DNA of 39,686 bases from Candidatus Schekmanbacteria bacterium (GTDB lineage Bacteria > CSSED10-310 > JACPHN01), in the NCBI GenBank assembly GCA_016188575.1, contig JACPHN010000239.1:1-39686 (forward strand), read 5' to 3'. Within the stretch, counting starts at the first letter, position 1. Each line of letters starts with the position of its first letter. Positions 17,273 through 25,894 of the stretch are shown here, piece after piece. Position numbers and translations under genes: made by a program. Under the pieces are notes generated by a model, which saw only the letters and a program-made list of their open reading frames with translations, had not been told where the DNA came from and did not search any database.

Positions 17273-17617
17273 GTGGAGATCCTTTTTTTGGTGGTGAGCG
17301 GTTGCTCAGTGGTGTTTCCAGTTGATAAGCAAGAGTCGTGCCGCCAGGCGCACGCCGCGGGGAGTCTCTGGAAAGAGCGTGAGTGAGCGGTTTTCTCGGG
17401 GACTGTGGGCGCGGCGGGGAGCGGATGGAAGGGGCGTCGGCAACAAGATCCACCACTATGGCTCAAAACGCCACGACGAAACCGCTTGCCCCCCGGCGCC
17501 CGCGCCGCGCGGCGTCTTGGGGGCGCGGCGGTGGATTCAGGCGAGCCGATGCGCTAGTGCGCTCGTCGACGCTGCGCGATAAGATGACTCACGTTACTAC
17601 CACCTCGGGCCTCCGGC
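17273..17617. other. Divergent regulatory region between lipoprotein and sigma54 activator genes
   Basis: 345 bases holding a sigma54-type promoter facing the lipoprotein gene (17328-17342). The rest is GC-rich; a short dyad GCGC-TAGT-GCGC at 17551-17562, about 220 bases upstream of that promoter, could be part of an activator site. No gene with coding character is seen. Confidence 0.5.
17328..17342 (-). promoter_or_regulatory. Sigma54 (-24/-12) promoter of the lipoprotein gene
   Basis: Minus strand GGCACG-ACTC-TTGCT with the invariant GG and GC separated by exactly ten bases; 11 of 13 positions of TTGGCACG-N4-TTGCW match. The predicted start is near 17317, leaving a 45-base leader that contains the ribosome site. 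Confidence 0.65.
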
Positions 17618-20600
17618 ATGATCGAGGCAAATAGTCTTCTGCGCGCATATCTCCAGGGAATCCGCCGGGTGACGGGTGCGAGCGGGGTCTCACTGTTCGT
17701 TCCGCAGTCATCGGGTTCCCCACTCGCCCCGGTTCTTCTCCATGATGGCGAACGCGCACCGCTCCCAGAGCTCACCGATCTGGCGGCGGCAACGGCGTTT
17801 CAAGGGCGCGTCGGCGAACGCAATCGTGATCCGGGGGCGGCAGTTTTGCCACTGGCTGAGCTGCGATGCCGAGGCGTGACGTGCTCCGCCCTTGCAAGCG
17901 CGCTGCCCGGCGGTCTGCTGGTCCCTACGCTGCTGGGCGCCGCCGACCTTGGCCCCCCTCTCGACGCTCCGGATCGACGGCGCAGCAGCCCCGCGGCCGA
18001 CGAGGCTGGCCCCGGCGCTGCTGCCGCGGTCAGCGCGTGGTTCGGTCTGCGGGACGTGCTCCCGGAGGACTCCGAGGCGGCGGACGTGACGCGGTCCGGC
18101 AACAGCGACGCGACGCCCCAATGGGAGTGGCTTTTTGGCTTTGGCGCAGCGATGGCCCGCTACGCCGCGCTGGTATCCGCCGTGCTCGTGGATCCCGCGA
18201 GCGGGCTGGTCAGTCGCGAGCAATTCGAGCAGTTCCTGGCCGATGAAATGGCCAGGGCACAGGCCTCCCGCCGCGCCTTGTCGCTGCTGCTTGTGGGTCT
18301 TGACGCACCGGAATCCGGCGGCGAGCGCATGACCGTGCTCGCTCGCGAGATCTCGGCCGCCGTGCGCCGACTCCTGCGCCGCGCGGATGTCGTCGCCAGG
18401 TATAGCGAGGCGAGCCTCGCGGTGCTCCTTGCGGCGACCGCTCCTCAAGAGGCGAGCGCGGTCGCCGACAAGATCCTGCGCCACCTCGCGGAGCAGGGAA
18501 GCGATCTCGGCTGCAGTTGCGGTGTCAGCGGGTTCGACGCCGGCCGTGTTTCCGCTCCATTGAGCCCGCGCGAGCTCATCGACCGCTCGGCGCTGGCGCT
18601 CGCAAGCGCCAGACGCCTTGGTGGCAAACGGGTCATCTTGTTTCGGGACGAGCTCGCGGCGACCGGAATGGTCGAGGACCCGCGGGATCTGGCCGGCATC
18701 TTCTCCGGCAACATGGCGCGGGACTACCGGGAAATGGCGCTTCTGTGGAAGATGCTGTCGAGCATCGCGGCGAGCACCGAGGTGGAGGAGCTGGCCGCGC
18801 TCGCTGTCGAGACGCTGGCTACCGATTTCCGCTTCGCGCGTGTGGTCCTGCTCGGAGTTGCCGCTGATGGCAAGCTCCAGGTGCTTGCGGGGCGCGCCGG
18901 CGCCGCGGCGATCGCCCCCGCGGAGGAGCTCGGGAAATGCGCGGCGCTGGTGCGCGAAGAGCGGCAGCTTGTCGAGCAGGCGTGCAAGGACCGACGAATC
19001 ACCGGGCAAGCCGAAAGCGAGGCGGGGACACCGGCGGCGGCAGCCGCTACGGGAGGGGCGCGGAGAGGGCTGGCATTTCCGCTCGTCACCCGGCAGCAAT
19101 GCCTGGGGTGCCTCTTTTTGGAATGGCGGCCGGATCTCGATGCCACCGACGTGCGGTGCCAGCAGGCGATAGCGGAGCAGCTTGCGGTGGCGCTCGACCG
19201 GGCGCTCCTGTTCGCGGCGGATCGGCGGCGGCGAGACGCGAGCGAACAGCGGCTGCGCGCCGAGGTCAAAGGGCTGAGCGAGGCGCTCGACCGCGTCGCC
19301 GTGGTGCACGCGTCGCCGCGCATGGCGCAGGTGCTCGCGACGCTGCGCCGCGTCGCCCCGACCGACGCGACGGTGCTCGTGACCGGCGAGAGCGGCACCG
19401 GTAAGGAGGTGCTCGCGCGCCTTATCTACGAGCTCAACCCCCGCCGGACTCGGCCGCTGGTCGTCGTCGACTGTGCGGCAATCGCCCCGTCACTGATCGA
19501 CAGCGAGCTATTCGGACACGAGCGCGGCGCCTACACGGGAGCCAATCAGCGCAGTGCCGGCCGCCTGGCCGAGGCGGACGGCGGTACCCTGCTTCTGGAC
19601 GAGATCGGCGAGCTCCCGCTTGACGTGCAGGCGAAGCTCTTGCGATTCGTTCAGGAAAAGGAGGTGATCGGGGTCGGCTCGTCGCGACCGCGACGCGTCG
19701 ATGTCCGCCTGATCGCGGCGACCAACCGGGACCTCGCCGCCGAAGTCGCCGCCGGCCGCTTTCGCGGCGATCTCTACCACCGCCTCAACGTCATCCAGCT
19801 TGCGATTCCGCCGCTACGGGAACGCAAGGAGGACATCCTGCCGCTCGCCTGGTTTTTCCTCGATCGCTTTCGGCAACAGTACGGAAAGGCGGTCACCGGC
19901 TTCACGCCCGAGGCGCAGGCGTTCCTGCAGGAGCTCCCCTGGACGGGCAACGTGCGCGAGCTCCAAAACCGCATCATGCGCGCCGTGATTCTGGCGGAGT
20001 CAGAGCTGATCGGGCACGACGAATTCGGTTTCGAGCCGCGGCAAATCCCGCCTGCGGCGCCCGCGGCGCCGGCCCCGGCGGTGGCGGGCGGGCGTGTCGA
20101 AACCACCAGGGCGTCCGCGTTGGCGGCTCCAGCGACAGCGGTTGTGCGACCGGAGGAGCCCACGTCGGGCGCGGCAACCGCGGACGAGCTCCTGCGCGCC
20201 CTGCGCGAGGAGCTCGGCGGGCAAATCCAGCTCGCCATCAGCGGCGGCACCCGGCTCCGCTACCCCATCGGTCGGTGGCTCGACGAGGATCTCTTGATGG
20301 CGGCCAACACTGCCGCGGCCGGCGTGCTGCGGCGCGGCGCCGACTTGCTGGGCCTTCCGGAGAGCACCTTCCGGCGCCGGGTGCGCGCCGTGAAGTTTCG
20401 TAAGGACGCGGGGCTGCTGACGCGGCCGGAGTCCTGGGACCCGGTGCGCGATATCCTCGCAAAGCTCCTGGCCGTCGGCGGCACGGACGGGTTGCTGGAT
20501 CAAGTAGAGCAGATCCTCATGGGGGTCGTCGTGGAGGCGTGCCCGGAGGACACGAGCACGGCCGCGGCGCTCATGGGTGTCACCACGCCCACACTTCGCC

Positions 20601-20668
20601 GCCGCCTCGGAGAAAGTGACCTCGACGCCGGCACCGACGACGACGGGCCCGAGCTCGGGGAAAGCTGA
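17618..20668 (+). CDS. Sigma54-dependent transcriptional activator with degenerate GGDEF, GAF, AAA+ and Fis-type HTH
   Basis: 1016 residues, about twice a usual enhancer-binding protein. Order: an N-terminal GAF-like region (about 1-180); a GGDEF-like domain (about 190-345) whose signature is replaced by YSEAS (262-266), so it cannot be a cyclase but might bind nucleotide or signal; GAF (about 375-535); a sigma54-interaction AAA+ domain with Walker A GESGTGK (590-596), GAYTGA (637-642, the loop touching sigma54), Walker B TLLLDEIGELP and AATNRDL; a proline/alanine linker; and a Fis-type HTH (about 904-926, LLGLPESTFRRRV). A second HTH-like segment follows (about 979-1000, AALMGVTTPTLRRRL). 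It should hydrolyse ATP to open sigma54 promoters; nearby candidates lie at 17328-17342 and 23478-23494. Confidence 0.9.
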   Translation: MIEANSLLRAYLQGIRRVTGASGVSLFVPQSSGSPLAPVLLHDGERAPLPELTDLAAATAFQGRVGERNRDPGAAVLPLAELRCRGVTCSALASALPGGLLVPTLLGAADLGPPLDAPDRRRSSPAADEAGPGAAAAVSAWFGLRDVLPEDSEAADVTRSGNSDATPQWEWLFGFGAAMARYAALVSAVLVDPASGLVSREQFEQFLADEMARAQASRRALSLLLVGLDAPESGGERMTVLAREISAAVRRLLRRADVVARYSEASLAVLLAATAPQEASAVADKILRHLAEQGSDLGCSCGVSGFDAGRVSAPLSPRELIDRSALALASARRLGGKRVILFRDELAATGMVEDPRDLAGIFSGNMARDYREMALLWKMLSSIAASTEVEELAALAVETLATDFRFARVVLLGVAADGKLQVLAGRAGAAAIAPAEELGKCAALVREERQLVEQACKDRRITGQAESEAGTPAAAAATGGARRGLAFPLVTRQQCLGCLFLEWRPDLDATDVRCQQAIAEQLAVALDRALLFAADRRRRDASEQRLRAEVKGLSEALDRVAVVHASPRMAQVLATLRRVAPTDATVLVTGESGTGKEVLARLIYELNPRRTRPLVVVDCAAIAPSLIDSELFGHERGAYTGANQRSAGRLAEADGGTLLLDEIGELPLDVQAKLLRFVQEKEVIGVGSSRPRRVDVRLIAATNRDLAAEVAAGRFRGDLYHRLNVIQLAIPPLRERKEDILPLAWFFLDRFRQQYGKAVTGFTPEAQAFLQELPWTGNVRELQNRIMRAVILAESELIGHDEFGFEPRQIPPAAPAAPAPAVAGGRVETTRASALAAPATAVVRPEEPTSGAATADELLRALREELGGQIQLAISGGTRLRYPIGRWLDEDLLMAANTAAAGVLRRGADLLGLPESTFRRRVRAVKFRKDAGLLTRPESWDPVRDILAKLLAVGGTDGLLDQVEQILMGVVVEACPEDTSTAAALMGVTTPTLRRRLGESDLDAGTDDDGPELGES

Positions 20669-20671
20669 ACA

Positions 20672-20684
20672 GTCCGGCACGGAC
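20672..20684. terminator. Small hairpin between convergent genes
   Basis: GTCCG-GCA-CGGAC, a perfect 5-bp stem just after the activator gene stop and 40 bases before the end of valS. Weak, with no T-run. Confidence 0.2.
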
Positions 20685-20723
20685 ACGCTGCGCGTCACGC
20701 CGACGCTATTCCGGCGCCCGCCC

Positions 20724-23378
20724 TCAGTTGGCGAACGCCAGCTCCTCCGCCAAGAACACCCCATCCGCCAGCTCCGCCTCGACCCGCGTGGCGCAAGTGG
20801 CCGCGCGCGAGGACTCGAGAACGTCCTGCCGCACCGCCGTGAACCGCTCGAGAGTCGCCGCGTTGGCGGCCAACACCAGGCGTTGCAGCGGCCGCCCGAC
20901 CGCCGCCCCGGCCGCCGTCTTCTGCTTGTTGATCGCATACAGAGCGGCCACGGCAAGATCGAAGCTGCCTCCATCCGTGGGAGCATCAATCCCCGCGAAG
21001 TCGATCCGGCTCGGCCACGTCGCGACGTGGATGCTGCACGCTCCGGTTTCGGCGGCGAATGCCCACGACCAGACCTCCTCCGTGATGTAGGGGAGAACCG
21101 GGGCGAACAGGCGAAGCAACACGCTGAGCCCGAGCCGCAGTGCCGCGACCGCGGAACCCTGCCCGGCAGCTCCGCTCTCCCCCTCTCCGCGGGCACGGAT
21201 CTTCACGAGCTCGAGGAACGTGTCCGTGTAGTTGTGCCAAAAAAAGCTCTCGGTATCCGCCAGGGCGCTCGCGAACTCGTACGCTTCGAAGTCTTTCGAT
21301 ACGGCCTCGACCAGCGCCGCGAGCTTGTGGACGAAGGCGCGATCGAGCTCATGGGTGATCGGGAAGCGCCCCGCGCCCTGGGAGAGCGCGAACTTCCCGG
21401 CGTTGAACAGCTTGGTGACCAGCCGCCGCCCGATCTTGAGGACGGACTCGTCGAAGGCGGTATCGGTGCCGAGCCGCGCACTCGCCGCCCAGTAGCGCAC
21501 CCCGTCAGCGGAGTACTCGTCGAGCAGGTGCATGGGCGTGACCGTATTGCCCTTGCTCTTGCTCATCTTCTTGCGGTCCGGATCGAGGATCCAGCCGGAG
21601 ATGACGGCGCTATGCCAGGGCACGTTCCGCTCGTGCAACAGCGCCTTGGCGATCGTGTAAAAGGCCCAGGTACGGATAATCTCGTGGCTCTGCGGCCGAA
21701 TGTCCGCGGGGAAAAGCTTGCCGTGGCGCGCGGGGTTGCGGATCCAGTGGGAGCCGATCTGGGGAGAAAGGGAGCTCGTAAACCAGGTGTCGAAGACGTC
21801 GGCTTCGGCGGTGAAGCCTCCCGGCGCACCGCGTTGATCCGCGCCATAGCCGGGCGGCGCCGCGGTGGTCGGATCGACGGGCAGAGCATCTTGCGACGCC
21901 ACCAGAGGCCGGTCATGACAGGGTTTCCCCGCGCCGTCGAGCGGATACCAGACGGGGAACGGCACGCCAAAATAGCGTTGCCTGCTGATGCACCAGTCGA
22001 GCTGGAGGTTGTCGGTCCAGTTGCGGTAGCGTGCGCCCATGAACGCGGGGAACCAACCGATTTTTTCGCCCGCGGCAATCAGCTCGTCTTTTTTATCGAG
22101 CAGGCGCACGAACCATTGACGCGTGGTGACCAGCTCCAGCGGCGAGTCTCCTTTCTCGTAAAACTTGACGCTGTGGCGCAGCGGCCGGGGCGCGGCCGCG
22201 AGCGGTGCGGCGCCGCTCGAGTCGGCCGCGGCGGAGGGGTCCCGCAGCATCTCCACGATCGCCTTGCGCGCCTGCTTGACGGACAAACCCTGGAGCTGGC
22301 GATATGCGGCGTTGGCGGCGTCCGTGTTGCGCGACTCCCAGTTACCGGTGCCGAAGACGACCTCCTGCAGCCGGCCGTCGCGTCCGAGCACCTGGCGCAG
22401 CGGCAGCCCCTGCTCCCGCCACCACTGCACGTCAGTTTGGTCCCCGAAGGTGCAGACCATGAGGATTCCCGTTCCCTTGGTCGGGTCCGCCAGCGCGCTC
22501 GGAAAAATCACCACGGGCACCCGGAACAGGGGCGTCAGAGCGCGCCGTCCGAAGAGCTGCCGGTAGCGCTCGTCCTGCGGGTGAGCGGTGACGGCGACGC
22601 ACGCGGCCAGGAGCTCGGGGCGAGTGGTCGCGATGACGAAGCTCTCATCGGATCCGTCCACGCCAAAGCGAATGTCGTGGAACGCTCCCTCTTGCTCGCG
22701 GTCCTCGACCTCGGCCTGGGCGACGGCGGTCTGGTATCCGGTGTCCCACATGGTCGGGGCCTCGACGCAGTAGACGTGACCTTTGGCGAAGAGGTCGAGG
22801 AAGCTGAACTGAGCAAGGTAGCGGCAGTGATCGTCGATGGTAGCGTACTCTTGCCGCCAGTCGACGGAAAGCCCGACGCGCCGAAACAGCTCCATGAAGG
22901 CTTTCTCGTCCTCGCGCGTGACGCGGTGGCAGAGCTCGATGAAGGTTGGCCGCGAGACGACGCGGGGGGGCTGGCGGAGGTCCTTGCCGGTGGGGGGAGC
23001 AATGGCGGCGGCGTCGCTGGTGGGGACCTGGGGATCACAGCGGACGTTGAACAGGTTTTGGACGCGGCGCTCGGTGGGCAACCCGTTATCGTCCCAGCCC
23101 ATGGGGTAGAAGATGTTCTTGCCGCACATCCGCCGATGGCGCACGATGACGTCGGTGTGCGTGTAGCTGAACACATGGCCCACGTGCAGTGAACCCGACA
23201 CCGTCGGTGGCGGGGTGTCGACGACGAATGTTTCGGAGCGGGGGCGGGCGGCGTCATAACAGTAGATACCGAGCTCGTCCCAACGGCGATCCCAATAGGC
23301 CTCGGCGGTGGGGGAGTCGAAGTGTTTGGGGAGGCTGGTGGTGTCGAGCGCCGTGATGGGTGGTGCGGGGGTATTCAT
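20724..23378 (-). CDS. valS: Valyl-tRNA synthetase
   Basis: 884 residues. ATG 23376-23378 follows CAGGA at about seven bases. Class I signatures are intact: HVGH (HIGH) in SGSLHVGHVFSYTHTD and KMSKS in DRKKMSKSKGNTV. GWDDNGLPTERRVQN and the long editing (CP1) domain with TRPE (VIATTRPELLAACVAV) identify ValRS. It ends soon after the anticodon-binding domain without the C-terminal coiled coil of the E. coli enzyme; the 'DDNGLPTERRVQN' type is the one common in actinobacteria and scattered elsewhere. It charges tRNA-Val and removes mis-activated threonine. It has its own promoter in the divergent gap with the zinc protease gene. No T-box leader is seen. Confidence 0.96.
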   Translation of the reverse strand: MNTPAPPITALDTTSLPKHFDSPTAEAYWDRRWDELGIYCYDAARPRSETFVVDTPPPTVSGSLHVGHVFSYTHTDVIVRHRRMCGKNIFYPMGWDDNGLPTERRVQNLFNVRCDPQVPTSDAAAIAPPTGKDLRQPPRVVSRPTFIELCHRVTREDEKAFMELFRRVGLSVDWRQEYATIDDHCRYLAQFSFLDLFAKGHVYCVEAPTMWDTGYQTAVAQAEVEDREQEGAFHDIRFGVDGSDESFVIATTRPELLAACVAVTAHPQDERYRQLFGRRALTPLFRVPVVIFPSALADPTKGTGILMVCTFGDQTDVQWWREQGLPLRQVLGRDGRLQEVVFGTGNWESRNTDAANAAYRQLQGLSVKQARKAIVEMLRDPSAAADSSGAAPLAAAPRPLRHSVKFYEKGDSPLELVTTRQWFVRLLDKKDELIAAGEKIGWFPAFMGARYRNWTDNLQLDWCISRQRYFGVPFPVWYPLDGAGKPCHDRPLVASQDALPVDPTTAAPPGYGADQRGAPGGFTAEADVFDTWFTSSLSPQIGSHWIRNPARHGKLFPADIRPQSHEIIRTWAFYTIAKALLHERNVPWHSAVISGWILDPDRKKMSKSKGNTVTPMHLLDEYSADGVRYWAASARLGTDTAFDESVLKIGRRLVTKLFNAGKFALSQGAGRFPITHELDRAFVHKLAALVEAVSKDFEAYEFASALADTESFFWHNYTDTFLELVKIRARGEGESGAAGQGSAVAALRLGLSVLLRLFAPVLPYITEEVWSWAFAAETGACSIHVATWPSRIDFAGIDAPTDGGSFDLAVAALYAINKQKTAAGAAVGRPLQRLVLAANAATLERFTAVRQDVLESSRAATCATRVEAELADGVFLAEELAFAN

Positions 23379-23428
23379 GGCAAATCCTGATTGGTGGGTA
23401 TATGACCTCGCGGTCCTGTTTGCGGGGC

Positions 23429-23457
23429 AGTATAATCGCAGCGCGGGAGGGTTTCCA
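23429..23457 (-). promoter_or_regulatory. Sigma70-type promoter of valS
   Basis: Minus strand TATACT (23434-23429) is 17 bases from TGGAAA (23457-23452). Predicted start near 23422, a 44-base leader before valS. Confidence 0.5.
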
Positions 23458-23477
23458 CGTCGCGAGGAGCTTGGCAT

Positions 23478-23494
23478 TTGGCCCGGGAATTGCA
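23478..23494 (+). promoter_or_regulatory. Sigma54 (-24/-12) promoter of the secreted zinc protease gene
   Basis: TTGGCCCG-GGAA-TTGCA, with GG (23480-23481) and GC (23492-23493) exactly ten bases apart and 12 of 13 consensus positions matched. Predicted start near 23505, a 32-base leader that includes the GGAGGAC ribosome site before GTG 23537. Confidence 0.7.
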
Positions 23495-23536
23495 TTCTGT
23501 TCTTGGAGACAGGAAATCAACCGGGAGGACTCTGCC

Positions 23537-24616
23537 GTGAGCACGCACCGACATCTGAAGCGCGCGCTGGCGCTATACGCCATTGTGGCCGCGACGGTCT
23601 TGACGGCGCGGACTGGCGCCGCGGCGCAACCTGCCGGCACCGCCTCCCACGCGACCCACGACGCCATCGTCAACGATGCCATGTACCAGCTCGCCATCAC
23701 CTTCTATGGCGGCACCCTCCCCGACTTCGCGCGCCACGACCTCCCCTCCATCGCCTCCGGCCCCTCCCCCGACCTGGCCCATTGGATGTTCCCCTTTGCA
23801 CCCGCCGGTCACTCCGATCCGCGCGCCCTCGCCCGCTCTCTCCTGCAGGAAACTACCTTCCTGCGCAGCAGCGCCCCCGATCCCTGGCGCACATTCTTTG
23901 CCAACCTCTTGGCGAATGCCGTCGCCGACGCGATCATCTCCTCGCCTTTCCGCACCGACATCATCGCCGCCATGGTCCGCCAGGACGATCGCTGCTTTGC
24001 CGTTGTCGATGCCTTTGGCGAACAGACCCATCAGCTCTTCCCCTTCGCGGCCGAAGCCCCCCATGCCGGCGTCGCCGACGAATGCCACCTCGAAGTCGCC
24101 ACGACTCTGCCACTGTCCTACCTTGCTACCGATGCCGGAGAGTACGGCGACGCGCTGGTTCCCATGTTCCTGATTCCTGGCTATCTGCGCTACGTCATTC
24201 AACACGAGCTCGGCCATACGATCGCGTACTGGCTGGAAACGACGCGCGTCGATGGCGCAGAGCGCCTCGGCCAGCTCATCGCGGCGCGCTACGCCGAGGC
24301 GACGCGCAACGGGCTGCACACGAGCTGTTACGGGTCGCGTAGCCCCGGCGAGTACTGGGCAGACGCCACCGCTCTGTATCTGTCCCCCCTCGCCGCTGCG
24401 TCCCTCGGCGAAGGGGACGGCAATGAAGCCGTGACGGGCGCCCCGTGCGCCAGCGGTCTGAGCCCCGAAGCTGCGGCGATGGCCGGCAGCAAGGGCGTCG
24501 GCTCCGTACCTGGTGCGCACCTCATCCTGCTCATGCAGCCCGAGCTCTACAACCTTCTCGAAAGTGTCTACGGCTCGCCGCCCGCCTATGCCCCGGCGCG
24601 CCGCGAGTCTCGTTGA
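23537..24616 (+). CDS. Secreted zinc metalloprotease-like protein (HELGH)
   Basis: 359 residues from GTG 23537, seven bases after GGAGGAC. A signal peptide (basic start, hydrophobic AIVAATVLTA, cleavage near GAAAQPA) directs export. The body has a gluzincin-like zinc site: His223-Glu-Leu-Gly-His227, with Glu272 in GEYWADATALYL as a good third ligand 45 residues on. The start of the mature protein (NDAMYQLAITFYGG) and a DDRCFAVVDAFGEQTHQLFPF segment are typical of a family of proteobacterial putative DUF4344-like metallopeptidases, though I am unsure of the exact name. A sigma54-type promoter precedes it. The substrate is unknown. It is separate from the M48 gene 87 bases downstream. Confidence 0.75.
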   Translation: MSTHRHLKRALALYAIVAATVLTARTGAAAQPAGTASHATHDAIVNDAMYQLAITFYGGTLPDFARHDLPSIASGPSPDLAHWMFPFAPAGHSDPRALARSLLQETTFLRSSAPDPWRTFFANLLANAVADAIISSPFRTDIIAAMVRQDDRCFAVVDAFGEQTHQLFPFAAEAPHAGVADECHLEVATTLPLSYLATDAGEYGDALVPMFLIPGYLRYVIQHELGHTIAYWLETTRVDGAERLGQLIAARYAEATRNGLHTSCYGSRSPGEYWADATALYLSPLAAASLGEGDGNEAVTGAPCASGLSPEAAAMAGSKGVGSVPGAHLILLMQPELYNLLESVYGSPPAYAPARRESR

Positions 24617-24703
24617 TTTCCGCGTCCTGTGCCGGTACTGTAGTCTGCCGTCGCCTTTGGGCGGGGTTTCGGACCGGCTGACGAAAGGACGAGGAGGTCT
24701 TTT

Positions 24704-25882
24704 GTGATCGAGTTTGTCGAGAGAAAATGTTCGGCCTGTCAAACCCTCAACCGGCTTACCGCCGAGCAGCTCTTGCAAAGCGCTCGGCCTCCGCGCTGCG
24801 GCCGCTGCAAGGAGGGGCTATTCCGCGCGTTCGAGAAGCCGCTCTACAAGATCGACCCGAACCACTACATTCACCCGCTCGATCGCAAGCTTCTTGACGC
24901 AATCCACCGCGTTCCGGGCGTGCGCTCCGTGCTGCGGCGGGCGATGGCGGAGAGCGTGGAGAAAGCCTGGCGGCTTTTTCATCACGCCAATTTCGTGCTC
25001 GTTACCAACCGCCAGGTGGCCTCGCTCCGGCGCCAGTATGAAGCGGCCGGCGCCATGCTGGGGGTCGACAGCCTGCCCACGCTCTACGTCTACCAGGATC
25101 CCGTGCCGCAGGCGTACACGTACGGGGTCGAGCAGCCCATCATCGCCGTCAGCTCGGGTCTTCTCGAGCTGATGGACGAGCGCGAGCAGTTCGCGATCCT
25201 GGCTCACGAGCTCGGGCACTGGCAGTGCAATCACGTCCTGTACAAGACCGCCGCCCGTCTGCTCGGGCAAATCACCGGGATCGCGGCGGGCATGACTTTG
25301 GGGCTCGGAGCGCTCGCCCTGATCCCCATTCGCCTGGCGCTGTTGCGCTGGGACCGCGCCAGCGAGCTGACCGCAGACCGCGCGGCGCTGCTCGCCACCC
25401 GCGAGCCGGAAGTCGTGCTGCGGGCGCTCATGAAAATCGCCGGCGGCAGCAACAAGATCTACCGCGAAATGGATTTTCACGCTTTTCTCTCCCAGGCCGA
25501 GGAGTTTGGGCAGATGCGGGAGGGGGACGTCCTGGCGAAGTTTATCGTCGGGTGGGACGTCCTGTTTCGCAGCCACCCCTATCCGATCTGGCGGGCGCAG
25601 GAGATCGTGCAGTGGGTCCTCGAGGGCGACTACCTCAATATCTTGGACGGAGAGTATCCGACCACGAGCCCGGTGCTCGCGGAACGCTGCACGGAGTGCG
25701 GGCGGCCGACCGTGGTAACGGAGCCGATCTGCCGCGCCTGCCTCGCGAAGGAGGAGGAACGCACCGGCGAAGACGCCGCCGGCACCAGTGACAAGGCGAG
25801 TGACGAGCCGCCTGGCTCCGCAAGTGAGCGCGTATCCCGAGCGCTTGACGACGCCTGGCAGTGGATCCGCGGACAGTTCTAG
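24704..25882 (+). CDS. M48-family metalloprotease with N- and C-terminal zinc ribbons
   Basis: 392 residues; GTG 24704 follows GAGGAGG. An N-terminal zinc ribbon (C9-x2-C12, C32-x2-C35) precedes an Oma1/HtpX-type M48 peptidase domain with His168-Glu-Leu-Gly-His172 and Glu221-x3-Asp225 (SELTADRAAL). Two weak hydrophobic segments lie between the two zinc motifs (about 185-215), as in membrane M48 enzymes. A second ribbon (CTECGRPTV...CRAC) sits at about 329-349, followed by an acidic tail. No signal peptide, so it acts in the cytoplasm or at the inner face of the membrane. The ribbons suggest partner or nucleic acid binding. The kinase gene follows 12 bases later, probably in the same operon. 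Confidence 0.88.
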   Translation: MIEFVERKCSACQTLNRLTAEQLLQSARPPRCGRCKEGLFRAFEKPLYKIDPNHYIHPLDRKLLDAIHRVPGVRSVLRRAMAESVEKAWRLFHHANFVLVTNRQVASLRRQYEAAGAMLGVDSLPTLYVYQDPVPQAYTYGVEQPIIAVSSGLLELMDEREQFAILAHELGHWQCNHVLYKTAARLLGQITGIAAGMTLGLGALALIPIRLALLRWDRASELTADRAALLATREPEVVLRALMKIAGGSNKIYREMDFHAFLSQAEEFGQMREGDVLAKFIVGWDVLFRSHPYPIWRAQEIVQWVLEGDYLNILDGEYPTTSPVLAERCTECGRPTVVTEPICRACLAKEEERTGEDAAGTSDKASDEPPGSASERVSRALDDAWQWIRGQF

Positions 25883-25894
25883 GGAGAGTCTTCC

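Noticed and set aside
17708-19309. 533-codon open frame on the minus strand
   Set aside because: Antisense to the sigma54 activator gene and without recognisable motifs.
20577-23192. 871-codon open frame on the + strand
   Set aside because: Antisense to valS, which has complete class I motifs; composition is that of a mirror frame.
23431-23436. TATAAT on the + strand as a promoter for the zinc protease
   Set aside because: No acceptable -35 upstream; the same bases serve better as the minus-strand valS -10, and a sigma54 site lies nearer the protease.
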